Positions 17,813 to 26,662 of a stretch of DNA of 64,000 nucleotides are shown one piece after another. The position numbers and the translations under genes are program-made. Within the stretch, counting starts at the first letter, position 1; every line of letters begins with the position of its first letter. This DNA is from Pseudomonadota bacterium (GTDB taxonomy: Bacteria; Pseudomonadota; Gammaproteobacteria; Steroidobacterales; Steroidobacteraceae): the NCBI GenBank assembly GCA_016720075.1, contig JADJXW010000010.1, positions 1 to 64,000 on the forward strand, read 5' to 3'. Below the pieces are notes generated by a model. It saw only the letters and a program-made list of their open reading frames with translations, was not told where the DNA came from and searched no databases.

Positions 17813-19371
17813 CGCTTTGCCTCGCGATAGCGCCGCGGCCAGATGCCCTGCTTCCCCGGCGCCAGGATGCCGTTGGGATCGATGGCATCCTTCATCCATT
17901 CATTGAGCTTGTGCTGCGAGCCGCCGTTGAAATCGTAGGTGGCGGCCACGTCATCCATGTAGCTCAGGTGGCTGCGGTACTCGCAGTAGCCGCGCTGGCG
18001 CGCATCGGCCACCAGCTCGCGGAACAGCGCGTCTGCGCGCCGCGCCATGTCGGGTTCGCCCCGATCGTAGGCGAGCATGTTGACCACGTTCACATGGCGA
18101 TCGCCCAGCGTCACTCCGCCGTAGAAGTCGAAGTCATGGCGACGGAACATCTCCCGCGAGCGCGCGATCTGCTCGTCTATCGCGACTCTTTCGGGCGGCA
18201 GCACGGGCGAAAAGCCCAGATGCCCGCCGTTGGGCGACAGCCAGTTGGCGATGCGCAGCGGAAAGCTGATCGGCACACCGTGCGTCGGCGAGGACGGCCT
18301 GGGCTCGCCCCGACGCCAGACCTGTGTCGTGAACGGCTGCGACGTCCGCCGTGCGAAGGCGTCCTGCACCACCTTCGCGCGCGCGCGGTTCAGGTCTGGC
18401 TCTCCGTAGAAGGTCAGGTGCAGCCCCCACCAGCCGAGTCCGAAGGTCTTCATGATCTGCGGATGCATCGCATCCGGAATGGCGCGCTTGTCCTGGCTCC
18501 ACTCGGCGCGACGGCCCGAGCCCATCACGATGCGCATGAAGTTGCCGATGTTGATGGGCCCCTGCACCACATTGCGCATGCGCAGCGGCGCCAGTGTTTC
18601 CACCACCCAGCCGATGTCCGTTTCGTTCGGCAGCTCCAGGCTCAGCGACAGCACTTCTTCCGGCTCCGGATACAGCCAGACGCCGGCCTTGGTCACCACG
18701 CCGAAGTTCGACTGCATGAACAGCTGGTCCCAGCTGGGGCCATAGCTGTAGCGGAACAGGTTCCAGCATTTCGAACCCTGCATCGCCCCCATGCCGGTGC
18801 GAATGAGCTCGCCGTTCGGCAGCATCACTTCCATGCCGACCAGGCTGTCGGCGCGATCGCCCAGCGGGCCGTAGCCAAGGCCGTATTCCAGCGCGTTGCC
18901 GATCACGCTGCCCAGCGAATTGCCGGGCACCGACGCCCAGAGTGGAATCTTCTCCTTCTCCAGATGCTCATAGAGATCGAAAAAGCCCACCCCGGGTTCC
19001 AGCAGCGCGACGCCGCGCGCCACATCCACATCCAGGATGCGGCGCATCCGGCCGAGATCCAGCACCACGGTGCCCGACATGCGCGGCGCCGCCGATCCAT
19101 AGCCGTAGTTCTTGCCGCGCGACACCGGCCATAGCGGCAACCGGTGCTCGTTGGCGATGCGCAGCACCGCCTGCAGTTGCTCGACGTTGTCGGGAGACAC
19201 GGCCGCAGCCGGCTGGTGATCGGTGGTAGCCGCGAAGCCGTAGGCGTCGTGATAGGGCACCAGGTCTGCATCGGCCCGCAGCACGGCGTTCGCGCCGATG
19301 GCGGCAGACAGCGAACGCAGCGCTTTCGTGAAGCGTTCTTCTGTCATGCCTGGTGGCAATACCGCGCTCAT
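17809..19371 (-). CDS. FAD-binding oxidase, VAO/PCMH family (4-cresol dehydrogenase/eugenol hydroxylase-like)
   Basis: 520 residues, the length of PchF/VAO. The PCMH-type FAD domain includes LPLWPVSRGKNYGYGSAAP, the SVPGNSLGSVIGNALEYGLGYGPLGDR loop region, GMEVMLPNGELIRTGMG and SNFGVVTKAGVWLYPEPE. The C terminus (KDAIDPNGILAPGKQGIWP) is diagnostic of the vanillyl-alcohol oxidase group. These enzymes oxidise para-alkylphenols or para-hydroxybenzyl alcohols through a quinone methide. No signal peptide is visible; PchF-type subunits may be exported with a partner. The downstream cytochrome gene favours a dehydrogenase over an oxidase. I cannot tell from sequence alone which residue links the flavin. 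Confidence 0.88.
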   Translation of the reverse strand: MSAVLPPGMTEERFTKALRSLSAAIGANAVLRADADLVPYHDAYGFAATTDHQPAAAVSPDNVEQLQAVLRIANEHRLPLWPVSRGKNYGYGSAAPRMSGTVVLDLGRMRRILDVDVARGVALLEPGVGFFDLYEHLEKEKIPLWASVPGNSLGSVIGNALEYGLGYGPLGDRADSLVGMEVMLPNGELIRTGMGAMQGSKCWNLFRYSYGPSWDQLFMQSNFGVVTKAGVWLYPEPEEVLSLSLELPNETDIGWVVETLAPLRMRNVVQGPINIGNFMRIVMGSGRRAEWSQDKRAIPDAMHPQIMKTFGLGWWGLHLTFYGEPDLNRARAKVVQDAFARRTSQPFTTQVWRRGEPRPSSPTHGVPISFPLRIANWLSPNGGHLGFSPVLPPERVAIDEQIARSREMFRRHDFDFYGGVTLGDRHVNVVNMLAYDRGEPDMARRADALFRELVADARQRGYCEYRSHLSYMDDVAATYDFNGGSQHKLNEWMKDAIDPNGILAPGKQGIWPRRYREAKR

Positions 19372-19459
19372 GCTGAATCGGTCTCCGTGGCCCCCGCCCC
19401 TACCCGTGAAAGTAGCGCCGGCGGGCGCGCGATCAACGGGAACGGCGCTATCGTTATTA

Positions 19460-20368
19460 TCAGATTTCCTGATCCCGCGCGTGATGCTCCAGCCGCTCCA
19501 TCAGCAGGCGCCCGGCGGGCCCCGGCGGCTTGGCGGCGCGATACATCAACGACCAGGGCTGCACGCCGCGGCGGCGCGTGGCCGGATCCAGCTGCATCAG
19601 GTGACCGGCGCGGATCTGCCCCTGCGCCACGTGCACGGGCAGGTAGCCCCAGCCCAGGCCCCGACGCAGCAGTTCCACCTGCAGCGACAGGCTGCCCACG
19701 CGCCACAGGCGCGAGGAGTTGATCGAGACATCGCGTGTCTCGTCCTCGTCGCCCGCGGCCCGGTTGGTGATCTGCAGGCTGTCGCGCACGGCGCCGGTGG
19801 GAATGCGGCCCACATGGCGCGCCAGCGCATGCGACGGCGCCACGACGGCCACGATCTCCACGCGGCCGAAATCCCGGGCCTCGATGCCGGCGGGCCAGGC
19901 GATGTCCACGGCGCCGACGCCGAGCGCTGCCTGCCCGTCCATCACCAGTCGCAGCACCTGGTCGCGCGAACGCACGCGCACATCGATGGACACGGAAGGC
20001 AGGCTTTCGGCCAGGTCCGCGAGTGCGGCGGCCAGCTGACCCTCGGGGAAGAAAGTATCGACCCCGAGCACGAACTGGCCTTCCAGGCCTGCCGTCAGGC
20101 TCGAGGCGCTGGCCGTCAGTTCGTCGGTGAGCTGGCACAGGCGGCGCGCGTAGGCCAGCACGGCGAGCCCCGCCGGGGTGAGGATGGGCTTGCGCTTGCC
20201 GCGCTGGAACAGCGTGAGGCCCAACTGCTCCTCCAGCGCCGCAATGCCGTAACTGATGGCGGGCTGGCTGCGGTCCAGCTGCCGCGCCGCAGCCGAGAAG
20301 CTGCCGGCATCGACAATCGCGGTGAGAATCCGCAGGTGATCCAGCGAAGGGGCGATGGGTGTGCTCAT
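19460..20368 (-). CDS. LysR-family transcriptional regulator
   Basis: 302 residues. The HTH reads ILTAIVDAGSFSAAARQLDR, then SQPAISYGIAALEEQLGLTL, with FQRGKRKPILTPAGLAVLAY after it. The effector domain ends LGWGYLPVHVAQGQI and HLMQLDP. It lies between the flavin-oxidase operon (same strand, 88 bp away) and the divergent SnoaL-like/SDR/MFS genes. It is well placed to regulate both. Confidence 0.92.
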   Translation of the reverse strand: MSTPIAPSLDHLRILTAIVDAGSFSAAARQLDRSQPAISYGIAALEEQLGLTLFQRGKRKPILTPAGLAVLAYARRLCQLTDELTASASSLTAGLEGQFVLGVDTFFPEGQLAAALADLAESLPSVSIDVRVRSRDQVLRLVMDGQAALGVGAVDIAWPAGIEARDFGRVEIVAVVAPSHALARHVGRIPTGAVRDSLQITNRAAGDEDETRDVSINSSRLWRVGSLSLQVELLRRGLGWGYLPVHVAQGQIRAGHLMQLDPATRRRGVQPWSLMYRAAKPPGPAGRLLMERLEHHARDQEI

Positions 20369-20387
20369 CCCGCCAATCTATTCACTT

Positions 20388-20399
20388 ATCTTATGAGAT
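20388..20399. promoter_or_regulatory. Short imperfect dyad, candidate LysR site
   Basis: ATCTTATGAGAT has four-base perfect outer arms (ATCT/AGAT) in the 103-bp gap between the LysR gene (20368) and the SnoaL-like gene (20472). It is AT-rich relative to its surroundings. The position fits a LysR recognition site, but the dyad is short. Confidence 0.3.
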
Positions 20400-20471
20400 C
20401 AATAGCCCCTCCGGGCTTGGAGTGCGGCCAGGAAGGCGGGATGCTCCCCGCCACATCAACGGGAGGGGCCC

Positions 20472-21167
20472 ATGAACGACTCAGGCACGCTCGCCAGGCA
20501 ATTGGCGGAACTGGCAAACCGCGTCTCGCGACTGGAAGCCGAGGCCGCCATCCGCAGGCTGCACCATGCCTACGGCTACTTCATGGACTACTGCTGGTAT
20601 GACGAGGTCATCGCGCTGTTCGCCGCCGACGGCGAGGCCGTGTTTCTCTCGGGCGTGTACCGGGGGCACGAGAGCCTCGCGCGCCTCTACAAGACCTTTC
20701 TGGGCCAGGCCTACACGCGTGGGGAGACCGGGCCAGTGTATGGCTTCGTCGCCGACCACTTCCTGCTGCAGGACGTGATCAAGGTGGCGGCGGATGGGCT
20801 CAGCGCCCGCATGCGCGGGCGCGCGCTGCTGGTGCTCGGCAGCCACGAGAGCCGCAAGGACCGGCATCCGCAGCTGCCCGACCAGGTGTACGAGGCGGGC
20901 CTGTACGAGAACCAGTACGTCTGTGAAGGTGGCATCTGGAAGATCCAGCGCCTGGAGTACGCGCTGCAATGGCAGGCACTGTACGAGAAGGGCTGGACCC
21001 ACACGAAGACCGATCTTCCGCCCGCCGTGCCGCCCTACCCCGAGAGTCCCATTGGTCCCGACTACCTGATCGACAACACGCGCAAGGTCTGGCCCGAGCG
21101 TTCGGCGGTGGAATTCCACTACCGGCATCCGGTCACAGGCGAGCGGATAGCAGGAGCATCAGCATGA
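20472..21167 (+). CDS. SnoaL-like (NTF2-fold) protein
   Basis: 231 residues. After a short coiled-coil-like start (RQLAELANRVSRLEAEAAI) comes the SnoaL_4 pattern: RLHHAYGYFMDYCWYDEVIALFAADGEAVF, GVYRGHESLARLY and VCEGGIWKIQRLEYALQWQ. The NTF2-like cone fold is used by dehydratases, isomerases and small-molecule binding proteins. A strong GGGAGG site precedes ATG 20472. It overlaps the SDR start (ATGA) and so opens a four-gene operon with the SDR, MFS and perhaps the PQQ dehydrogenase. Confidence 0.82.
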   Translation: MNDSGTLARQLAELANRVSRLEAEAAIRRLHHAYGYFMDYCWYDEVIALFAADGEAVFLSGVYRGHESLARLYKTFLGQAYTRGETGPVYGFVADHFLLQDVIKVAADGLSARMRGRALLVLGSHESRKDRHPQLPDQVYEAGLYENQYVCEGGIWKIQRLEYALQWQALYEKGWTHTKTDLPPAVPPYPESPIGPDYLIDNTRKVWPERSAVEFHYRHPVTGERIAGASA

Positions 21168-21916
21168 GATTCCAGGGCAAGAACGTCGTCATCACCGGCG
21201 GCAACAGCGGCATCGGCCTCGCCACGGCCAAGGCCTTCGTGCGAGAAGGCGCGCGAGTGGCCATCATCGGGCGCAGCGCAGAGACGCTGGCGGCCGCCCG
21301 CGCCGAGCTGGGCAAGGATGCGATCGCGATCAGCGCAGAGCTGTCACGGGTTGCGGAGATCGATCGTGCCTTCGCCGAGGTGCGCGCCGCGTTCGGCACA
21401 GTGGACGTGCTGTTCGCCAACGCCGGTGGCGGCGGCATGATCCCCTTCGAGCAGGTGGATGAGGCGCTCTGGGACCAGATCATCGATCTGAACGTGAAGG
21501 GCACGTATTTCACCGTGCAGCGCTGCCTGCCGCTGATGGGCAAGGGCGGCGCGATCATCCTGTGCAGCTCAGTCAGCGCCGCGCGCTCGATGCCGGGCGC
21601 GAGCGTTTATGCCGCCAGCAAGGCGGCCATCAATTCGCTGGGACGCAGCCTGGGCGGCGAACTGGTCGGGCGTGGCATCCGCGTCAACGTGGTGATGCCC
21701 GGCGGCGTGCAGACTCCCATCATGCAGCGCACGCCCGGTGTGCCGGCCGAACTCGCCAACATGATCTTCGAGAAGATGGCCCAGGGCACGCCGATGGGGC
21801 GCGTCGGGCAACCGGATGAGATCGCCTCCGCGGTGCTGTTCCTGGCGTCGCCGGAAGCCTCGTACATCACCGCCACGGAACTGCACGTGGACGGCGGCGT
21901 CATCGGGGCAACGTGA
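21164..21916 (+). CDS. Short-chain dehydrogenase/reductase
   Basis: 250 residues from ATG 21164, which overlaps the previous stop; longer starts only add sequence of the SnoaL-like gene. The motifs are TGGNSGIG near residue 12, NAGGGG near 87, the serine region CSSVSAAR and YAASKAA (Tyr about 149, Lys about 153), ending LHVDGGVIGAT. A basic residue pair after beta-2 is not obvious (IIGRSAET has one Arg), so NADP(H) is possible. It likely oxidises an alcohol in the aromatic side-chain route. Confidence 0.88.
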   Translation: MRFQGKNVVITGGNSGIGLATAKAFVREGARVAIIGRSAETLAAARAELGKDAIAISAELSRVAEIDRAFAEVRAAFGTVDVLFANAGGGGMIPFEQVDEALWDQIIDLNVKGTYFTVQRCLPLMGKGGAIILCSSVSAARSMPGASVYAASKAAINSLGRSLGGELVGRGIRVNVVMPGGVQTPIMQRTPGVPAELANMIFEKMAQGTPMGRVGQPDEIASAVLFLASPEASYITATELHVDGGVIGAT

Positions 21917-23103
21917 ACAAGGGCAGGTTCGCCGGCTTCGCGATTGCGGCGGCGATCATGTTTCTGGATGGCTTCGACATCGTCACCATGTCGCTGGCCG
22001 CGCCGCATGTGATGCCCGAGTTCGGCCTGAGCCCCGGATCGATGGGCGTTGTGTTCTCGGCACTGCTGGTAGGCCTCGGGTTGGGATCGATGCTCCTGGG
22101 TCCGCTGGGGGACCGGTTCGGTCGCCGACCCACAGTGACAGGCGGCGCTGCACTCCTCGCGCTGACGACTCTGGCCACCATTGCATCCGACGGCGTGCTC
22201 GAATTTGCAGCATGGCGATTCGCTACGGGCCTGGCGCTCGGCCTGTGCCTGACCAACACCACCGCCATGGTCGCGGAACTCTCTCCGCCCGCACGACGCG
22301 CGGCCACCGTGGCGCTGGTGTCGGCGGGCATGCCCCTGGGCGTCGTGGCCGCTGGCCTGCTGGCACCGTGGCTGGTCGAGCGCGGTGGCTGGAAGCTGAT
22401 CTTCCTCGCGCCCGGCATTGCCGCGGCGCTGGTCGCCCTGTGCGCGTGGGCGTGGCTGCCGGAGACGCGCGCCGAACAGCGAAGCGGTGAGCCGAACACG
22501 GCGGCGCGAGGGCACCTGCTCTCCCGCCTGCTGCAGGCACCGCTGCGGGGCCGACTGATCCACTTCGCGGCGTTCTTCGGCACCAGTGCGGCGGCCATGT
22601 ACTGGTTCACCAACTGGCTGCCCGTGGTGTTGCCGCAAGCGGGCTACGAGACGAGCGTGGCCGCGCACTACCTTTCACTGGCACAGGGCGGCAGCATCGC
22701 GGCGGGCGTGGGAATAGGCTGGTTGATCGACCGCGGCTGGGTCAGGTCTTCGTTCGCAGTGTGCTATGTCGTGGTGCTCATGGCGCTGGGCCTGTTCCTG
22801 GTTGTCCCGCCGGCGCACTGGGCGGTGCTGGTGCTGATTGCTGGCGGTGGCATCGCCGGCGCGCACACGGCAATCGTGCCGCTGGCGGCGAAAGGGTTTC
22901 CGTCGGATGTGCTGGCATCAGCCATCGGCATCGGTGTTGCCGCCACGCGCATCGGCGCGATCGGCGGTTCGATGGCGGGTGGCCAGCTGCTGGAAGCCGG
23001 CGTCACGCCAGCCCAGTTCTTCGCTGCGATTGCGATACCGGTGGCGTGTTGCCTGTTGCTGGCGCAGTGGCGCAGCGAGTCCGTCACCCAGGCCCGGCAA
23101 TAG
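21913..23103 (+). CDS. MFS transporter, aromatic acid:H+ symporter (AAHS)-like
   Basis: 396 residues from GTG 21913, overlapping the SDR stop (GTGA). Twelve hydrophobic segments are visible. The AAHS signature is present: LDGFDIVTMSLAAPHVMPEF in TM1 (with the DGxD-type Asp) and GPLGDRFGRRPTV in the TM2-3 loop. The second half repeats with GWLIDRGWVRS. PcaK/BenK-type members import 4-hydroxybenzoate and similar acids. Its place in the operon supports uptake of the aromatic substrate. Confidence 0.85.
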   Translation: MNKGRFAGFAIAAAIMFLDGFDIVTMSLAAPHVMPEFGLSPGSMGVVFSALLVGLGLGSMLLGPLGDRFGRRPTVTGGAALLALTTLATIASDGVLEFAAWRFATGLALGLCLTNTTAMVAELSPPARRAATVALVSAGMPLGVVAAGLLAPWLVERGGWKLIFLAPGIAAALVALCAWAWLPETRAEQRSGEPNTAARGHLLSRLLQAPLRGRLIHFAAFFGTSAAAMYWFTNWLPVVLPQAGYETSVAAHYLSLAQGGSIAAGVGIGWLIDRGWVRSSFAVCYVVVLMALGLFLVVPPAHWAVLVLIAGGGIAGAHTAIVPLAAKGFPSDVLASAIGIGVAATRIGAIGGSMAGGQLLEAGVTPAQFFAAIAIPVACCLLLAQWRSESVTQARQ

Positions 23104-23175
23104 CTCTGATGCCAATCGCCGTCAGGGCGAATCGGCGACTACACTTCGTAAAGAAGAACAGCCAGGGCACCACGC

Positions 23176-25392
23176 ATGAAGACATCCGCCCGGATTGCCG
23201 CCGGTTTGCTGCTCGCGCTGCTGCTGGCCGTGGCCTGCGACAGCAGGACCACACACAGCCCTGGCACGACGCCGTCCGCCGGACAGATCGATCGGGCGCG
23301 GCTGCTGGCGGCGAATTCCGAGCCCCAAAGCTGGCTGACTGCCGGCCGGGACTTCGGCAAGAGCCACTACTCGCCGTTGACGCAGATCAACAAGGACAAC
23401 GTCCGCAGTGTCGGCTTCGCGTGGGAATACCAGACCCACACCAACCGCGGCCTGCAGGCAACGCCCATCGTGGTCGATGGCGTGATGTACACGTCGGGCG
23501 TTGCCGGCCGCGTCTACGCGCTCGATGCAGCGACGGGAAAGGAGCTTTGGTCCTTTGATCCCCAGGTTGACGGTCAGGTCAGTCGCAAAGCCTGCTGCGA
23601 CATCGTGAATCGCGGCGTGGCCGTGTGGCGTGGCAAGGTCTACGTTGCGGCCCTTGACGGTCGCCTGTTCGCGCTCGACGCAGGCAGCGGCGCAATACTC
23701 TGGCAAACCGATACGGTCATCGATCACGCCCGAGGTTACACCAGCACCGGCGCTCCCGAGATCGCGGGCAGCAACATCGTGATCGGCAACGCTGGCGGCG
23801 AGTACGACGCGCGCGGCTACATCAGTGCCTACAATCTGGACGATGGTTCGCTTTCCTGGCGATTCTTCACGGTTCCCGGCGACCCGCGCAAACCCTTCGA
23901 GCACCCCGAACTCGAACTGGCCGCCAGGACCTGGGATCCGGCCAGCCGCTGGGAACTCGGCCTCGGCGCACCCGTGTGGGATGGCATGGTCTATGACCCC
24001 GCGCTCGACCTGCTCTACATCGCCACCGGCAATGCGCTGCCGTGGAGCCAAGGCAAGCGCAGCCCCGCGGGAGGAGACAACCTGTTTGCCTGCTCGGTGC
24101 TGGCGATCAACGCCACCACCGGTCGCATGGCCTGGTACTACCAGGAGGTACCCGCCGATCAGTGGGACTACGACTCCAACGCGCCGATGATCCTTGCGGA
24201 TCTGACGATTGGCGGGCAGAAGCGCGCGGTGCTGATGCATGCGCCCAAGAACGGATTCTTCTACGTGTTCGACCGCAAGACCGGTGAAGTGATCTCGGCA
24301 AAGAACTTCGTGCCCGTGAACTGGACCAAGGGGCTCGACCCCAAGACCTTCAAACCGATCATCGACCGCGAGGCGGTGGACTATGCCGGTACGCCGAAGG
24401 CCGTTTATCCCTGGGGTGGCGGCGCGCACGGCTGGGCACCGATGGCCTACAGCACGCAGACTGGCCTCGTGTACCTGCCCGTGACCGAAGGCGCCAATAT
24501 CCTGTTTGACGCCACCGACAGGATCGAGCGACGACCCGCACTGACGAACTCGGTGACCAGCAGCATCGCACTGGGCGCGTTCAGATCGATGCCACCGGCC
24601 AATCTGCCGGCGCGGATCAAAACGGCGCTGGCTGCGCCTGATCTGACGCGAAACGTGCCCCACAAGGGTCTGCGGTCCTACCTCGACGCCTGGGACCCTG
24701 TCCGGCAACAGCGCGTCTGGCGCGTGGAGATGGCCAATCTGTTTGATCGCGGCGGCGTGCTAGCCGTGGGCAGCGGTCTTGTTGCACAGGGCAACATGGC
24801 GGGCCTGCTGAATTTCCATGATGCAACCAATGGCGCCCTGCTTCACTCCATCGATACCGGTTCCTCGATCGTGGCGGCGCCGATGACCTACTCCATCGGC
24901 ACCGAGCAGTATTTGGCGGTGATGGCGAGCGTTGGCGGCGGTCCACTGTCGTTCAACCCGCCTCCCGACAGCGCGGCCTTCAAGCGCGGAAACCTCGGCC
25001 GGGTCCTGGTGTTCAAACTCGGGGGCGGCGAAACGCCAAAGCCGGCGCTGCTGCCGCCGGTCGCACCGACTCCGCAGCCCCCGCCCTTGAGTGCATCCGC
25101 CGACGAGATCGCGCGGGGCGCCAGCCTCTTTGCGCAGAACTGCAGCCGGTGCCATGCGAATGTGTCGACCCGCGGGTCGACGCCGGATCTGCGGCGCATG
25201 AGCGCGGCGACGCATGCTGCATTCGAACAGATCGTATTGAAAGGCGCCCTGCGTCCGCGGGGAATGCCGCAATGGGACGACGTGCTCTCCGAGTCGGATA
25301 CGCAGGCCATCCATGCCCACCTGATTTCGCTGGGTTGGGAAGCCTTCAGGCAGGAGTCTGAACAGCGATCAGGGACAAGCCCCGCAAGGTAA
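23176..25392 (+). CDS. Quinohemoprotein alcohol dehydrogenase (PQQ plus C-terminal cytochrome c)
   Basis: 738 residues with a lipoprotein-like signal (LLLALLLAVACDS). The PQQ propeller includes FGKSHYSPLTQINKDNV, the vicinal cysteines in KACCDIVNRG (about 139-140), the WDYDSNAP segment carrying the presumed catalytic Asp, and tryptophan-docking blades such as YALDAATGKELW. A Pro/Ala linker leads to a C-terminal cytochrome c with CSRCH. This is the type II ADH layout, oxidising alcohols in the periplasm and passing electrons to cytochrome or oxidase. It lies 72 bp after the AAHS transporter gene. Confidence 0.9.
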   Translation: MKTSARIAAGLLLALLLAVACDSRTTHSPGTTPSAGQIDRARLLAANSEPQSWLTAGRDFGKSHYSPLTQINKDNVRSVGFAWEYQTHTNRGLQATPIVVDGVMYTSGVAGRVYALDAATGKELWSFDPQVDGQVSRKACCDIVNRGVAVWRGKVYVAALDGRLFALDAGSGAILWQTDTVIDHARGYTSTGAPEIAGSNIVIGNAGGEYDARGYISAYNLDDGSLSWRFFTVPGDPRKPFEHPELELAARTWDPASRWELGLGAPVWDGMVYDPALDLLYIATGNALPWSQGKRSPAGGDNLFACSVLAINATTGRMAWYYQEVPADQWDYDSNAPMILADLTIGGQKRAVLMHAPKNGFFYVFDRKTGEVISAKNFVPVNWTKGLDPKTFKPIIDREAVDYAGTPKAVYPWGGGAHGWAPMAYSTQTGLVYLPVTEGANILFDATDRIERRPALTNSVTSSIALGAFRSMPPANLPARIKTALAAPDLTRNVPHKGLRSYLDAWDPVRQQRVWRVEMANLFDRGGVLAVGSGLVAQGNMAGLLNFHDATNGALLHSIDTGSSIVAAPMTYSIGTEQYLAVMASVGGGPLSFNPPPDSAAFKRGNLGRVLVFKLGGGETPKPALLPPVAPTPQPPPLSASADEIARGASLFAQNCSRCHANVSTRGSTPDLRRMSAATHAAFEQIVLKGALRPRGMPQWDDVLSESDTQAIHAHLISLGWEAFRQESEQRSGTSPAR

Positions 25393-25412
25393 GACCAAGC
25401 ACCTCTGCCTGC

Positions 25413-26189
25413 TCAGAATGCCGCCTGGGTCTGGCCGTTGGCATCGACCGGATGCCGGTCATTCTCGTCGCACACGTATTCCAGTATTTCCCAGGTGCGG
25501 TCGCGGCGGTAGGTGTGCCTGCGATGCCAGGGCTGCGCCAGCACTTCCGGATCGGTGAAGGTGAAATCGACGTGCAGCAGGTTCCGATTGTCCTTGTCGA
25601 GGTAGATGCGCTCGTTGATCCTGAGCTTCGAGCTGTTGGTGATGCCCTGCTCACCCAGTCGCTGGCCTTCGCGCGTGCCCACGGTGTCGATCACCAGCGT
25701 GTCGCCCTCCCAGCGACCCACTGAATAGCCGAAGTAGTTCGGGTCGATATCGTCTTGTTTCGGCAGCGGCCGGCCATCGGTGTAGATGCGGCGCACCATC
25801 ATCTCGGCTTCCTGGTTCACCACGATCTTGCCGGGCGTGAACAGGAATTCGAGGCTGTACGGCATCGTCATCATCGTCGGCATGCCGGGAGGTTCGCAGT
25901 TGCTCGTCTTCTCGGGGATCTCGTAGCCCGGATTGGCTGCAACCTTGGCGCGCTCGGCCTCGTAGCGCTGCTTGTACTTGCCGATCAGCACGGGCTGGTC
26001 GCCCTCTATCCGGCCGATGTTGGGCTGCCAGATGCCGCGCCAGTCGGGCAGCTTGTCGAGTTCGGCGTAGCTCACCGTCTCCGCATTGGCAGGATAGAGG
26101 GGGCGGGATTTCCTGGCCTGTTGGGCCATCAACGCGCCTGTGCACACGACCGCGACCAGCGCGGTCAGCACCACAGCCCTGGTCTTCAT
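25413..26189 (-). CDS. Secreted protein of unknown function
   Basis: 258 residues with a signal peptide (KTRAVVLTALVAVVCTGALMAQQ). The mature protein has DKLPDWRGIWQPNIGRIEGD, TMPYSLEFLFTPGKIVVNQE, YSVGRWEGDTLVIDT and FTFTDPEVLAQPWHRRHTYRR. The GxWEGDTLVIDT-type sequence recurs in exported proteins found near DUF6152 and quinoprotein genes. I know no defined activity. It overlaps the upstream DUF6152 gene (ATGA) and is convergent with the PQQ dehydrogenase gene. Confidence 0.7.
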   Translation of the reverse strand: MKTRAVVLTALVAVVCTGALMAQQARKSRPLYPANAETVSYAELDKLPDWRGIWQPNIGRIEGDQPVLIGKYKQRYEAERAKVAANPGYEIPEKTSNCEPPGMPTMMTMPYSLEFLFTPGKIVVNQEAEMMVRRIYTDGRPLPKQDDIDPNYFGYSVGRWEGDTLVIDTVGTREGQRLGEQGITNSSKLRINERIYLDKDNRNLLHVDFTFTDPEVLAQPWHRRHTYRRDRTWEILEYVCDENDRHPVDANGQTQAAF

Positions 26190-26602
26190 GGCTGCTTCCC
26201 GCCCTTGCAGAACGCCTGCGCGGCCTGCCCCACGTCGCAGTAGTACTCGCCGCTGGCCAGTTTCACGGCCACGAAACGTCCGCCCAGCTGGCCATCGCGA
26301 TACGGGTTGACGGTGAATTCAACGTTGTCGTTCACCTTGATCATGTCCGGGTCGAAGTTGCGGCGCGTCAGATGCACCTTGCTGGTGAACTCCACCCCCC
26401 AGCGCCCTTTCTTGCCACCGGCCGGCGCGCCCTCGAGGAATACCCACACATGGGGGTTCGTCCACTGGACCTCGGTGACCTTGCCGATGACGGTCACCTG
26501 CTTGCTCTGGTCGAACATGGCGAAAGAGTGATGCGCGAAGGCGAGGCCGGCCGAAAGGCACAGCACAGCCGCGATTGCGACCCGAGCGACCCGTGAGCGC
26601 AT
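26186..26602 (-). CDS. DUF6152 family exported protein
   Basis: 138 residues from ATG 26602. The signal is VARVAIAAVLCLSAGLAFA. The mature start HHSFAMFDQSKQVTVIGKVTEVQWTNPHVWVF is the characteristic DUF6152 opening (HHSF...NPH). A predicted single OB-like beta domain follows. Function is unknown; the paired His and Asn-Pro-His suggest ligand or metal binding. It is coupled to the following gene by ATGA and divergent from the ankyrin gene, so the 60-bp gap holds promoters for both. Confidence 0.8.
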   Translation of the reverse strand: MRSRVARVAIAAVLCLSAGLAFAHHSFAMFDQSKQVTVIGKVTEVQWTNPHVWVFLEGAPAGGKKGRWGVEFTSKVHLTRRNFDPDMIKVNDNVEFTVNPYRDGQLGGRFVAVKLASGEYYCDVGQAAQAFCKGGKQP

Positions 26603-26662
26603 GGGAAACCCCTCTGTTAGAGTTGGCGCGAACGATACGAGAATAGCGGATCGGGGGGCCCC

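Noticed and set aside
17911..19134. A 407-codon plus-strand open frame.
   Set aside because: It is a His/Arg/Gln-rich antisense reading of the flavin oxidase gene, which has clear family motifs on the other strand.
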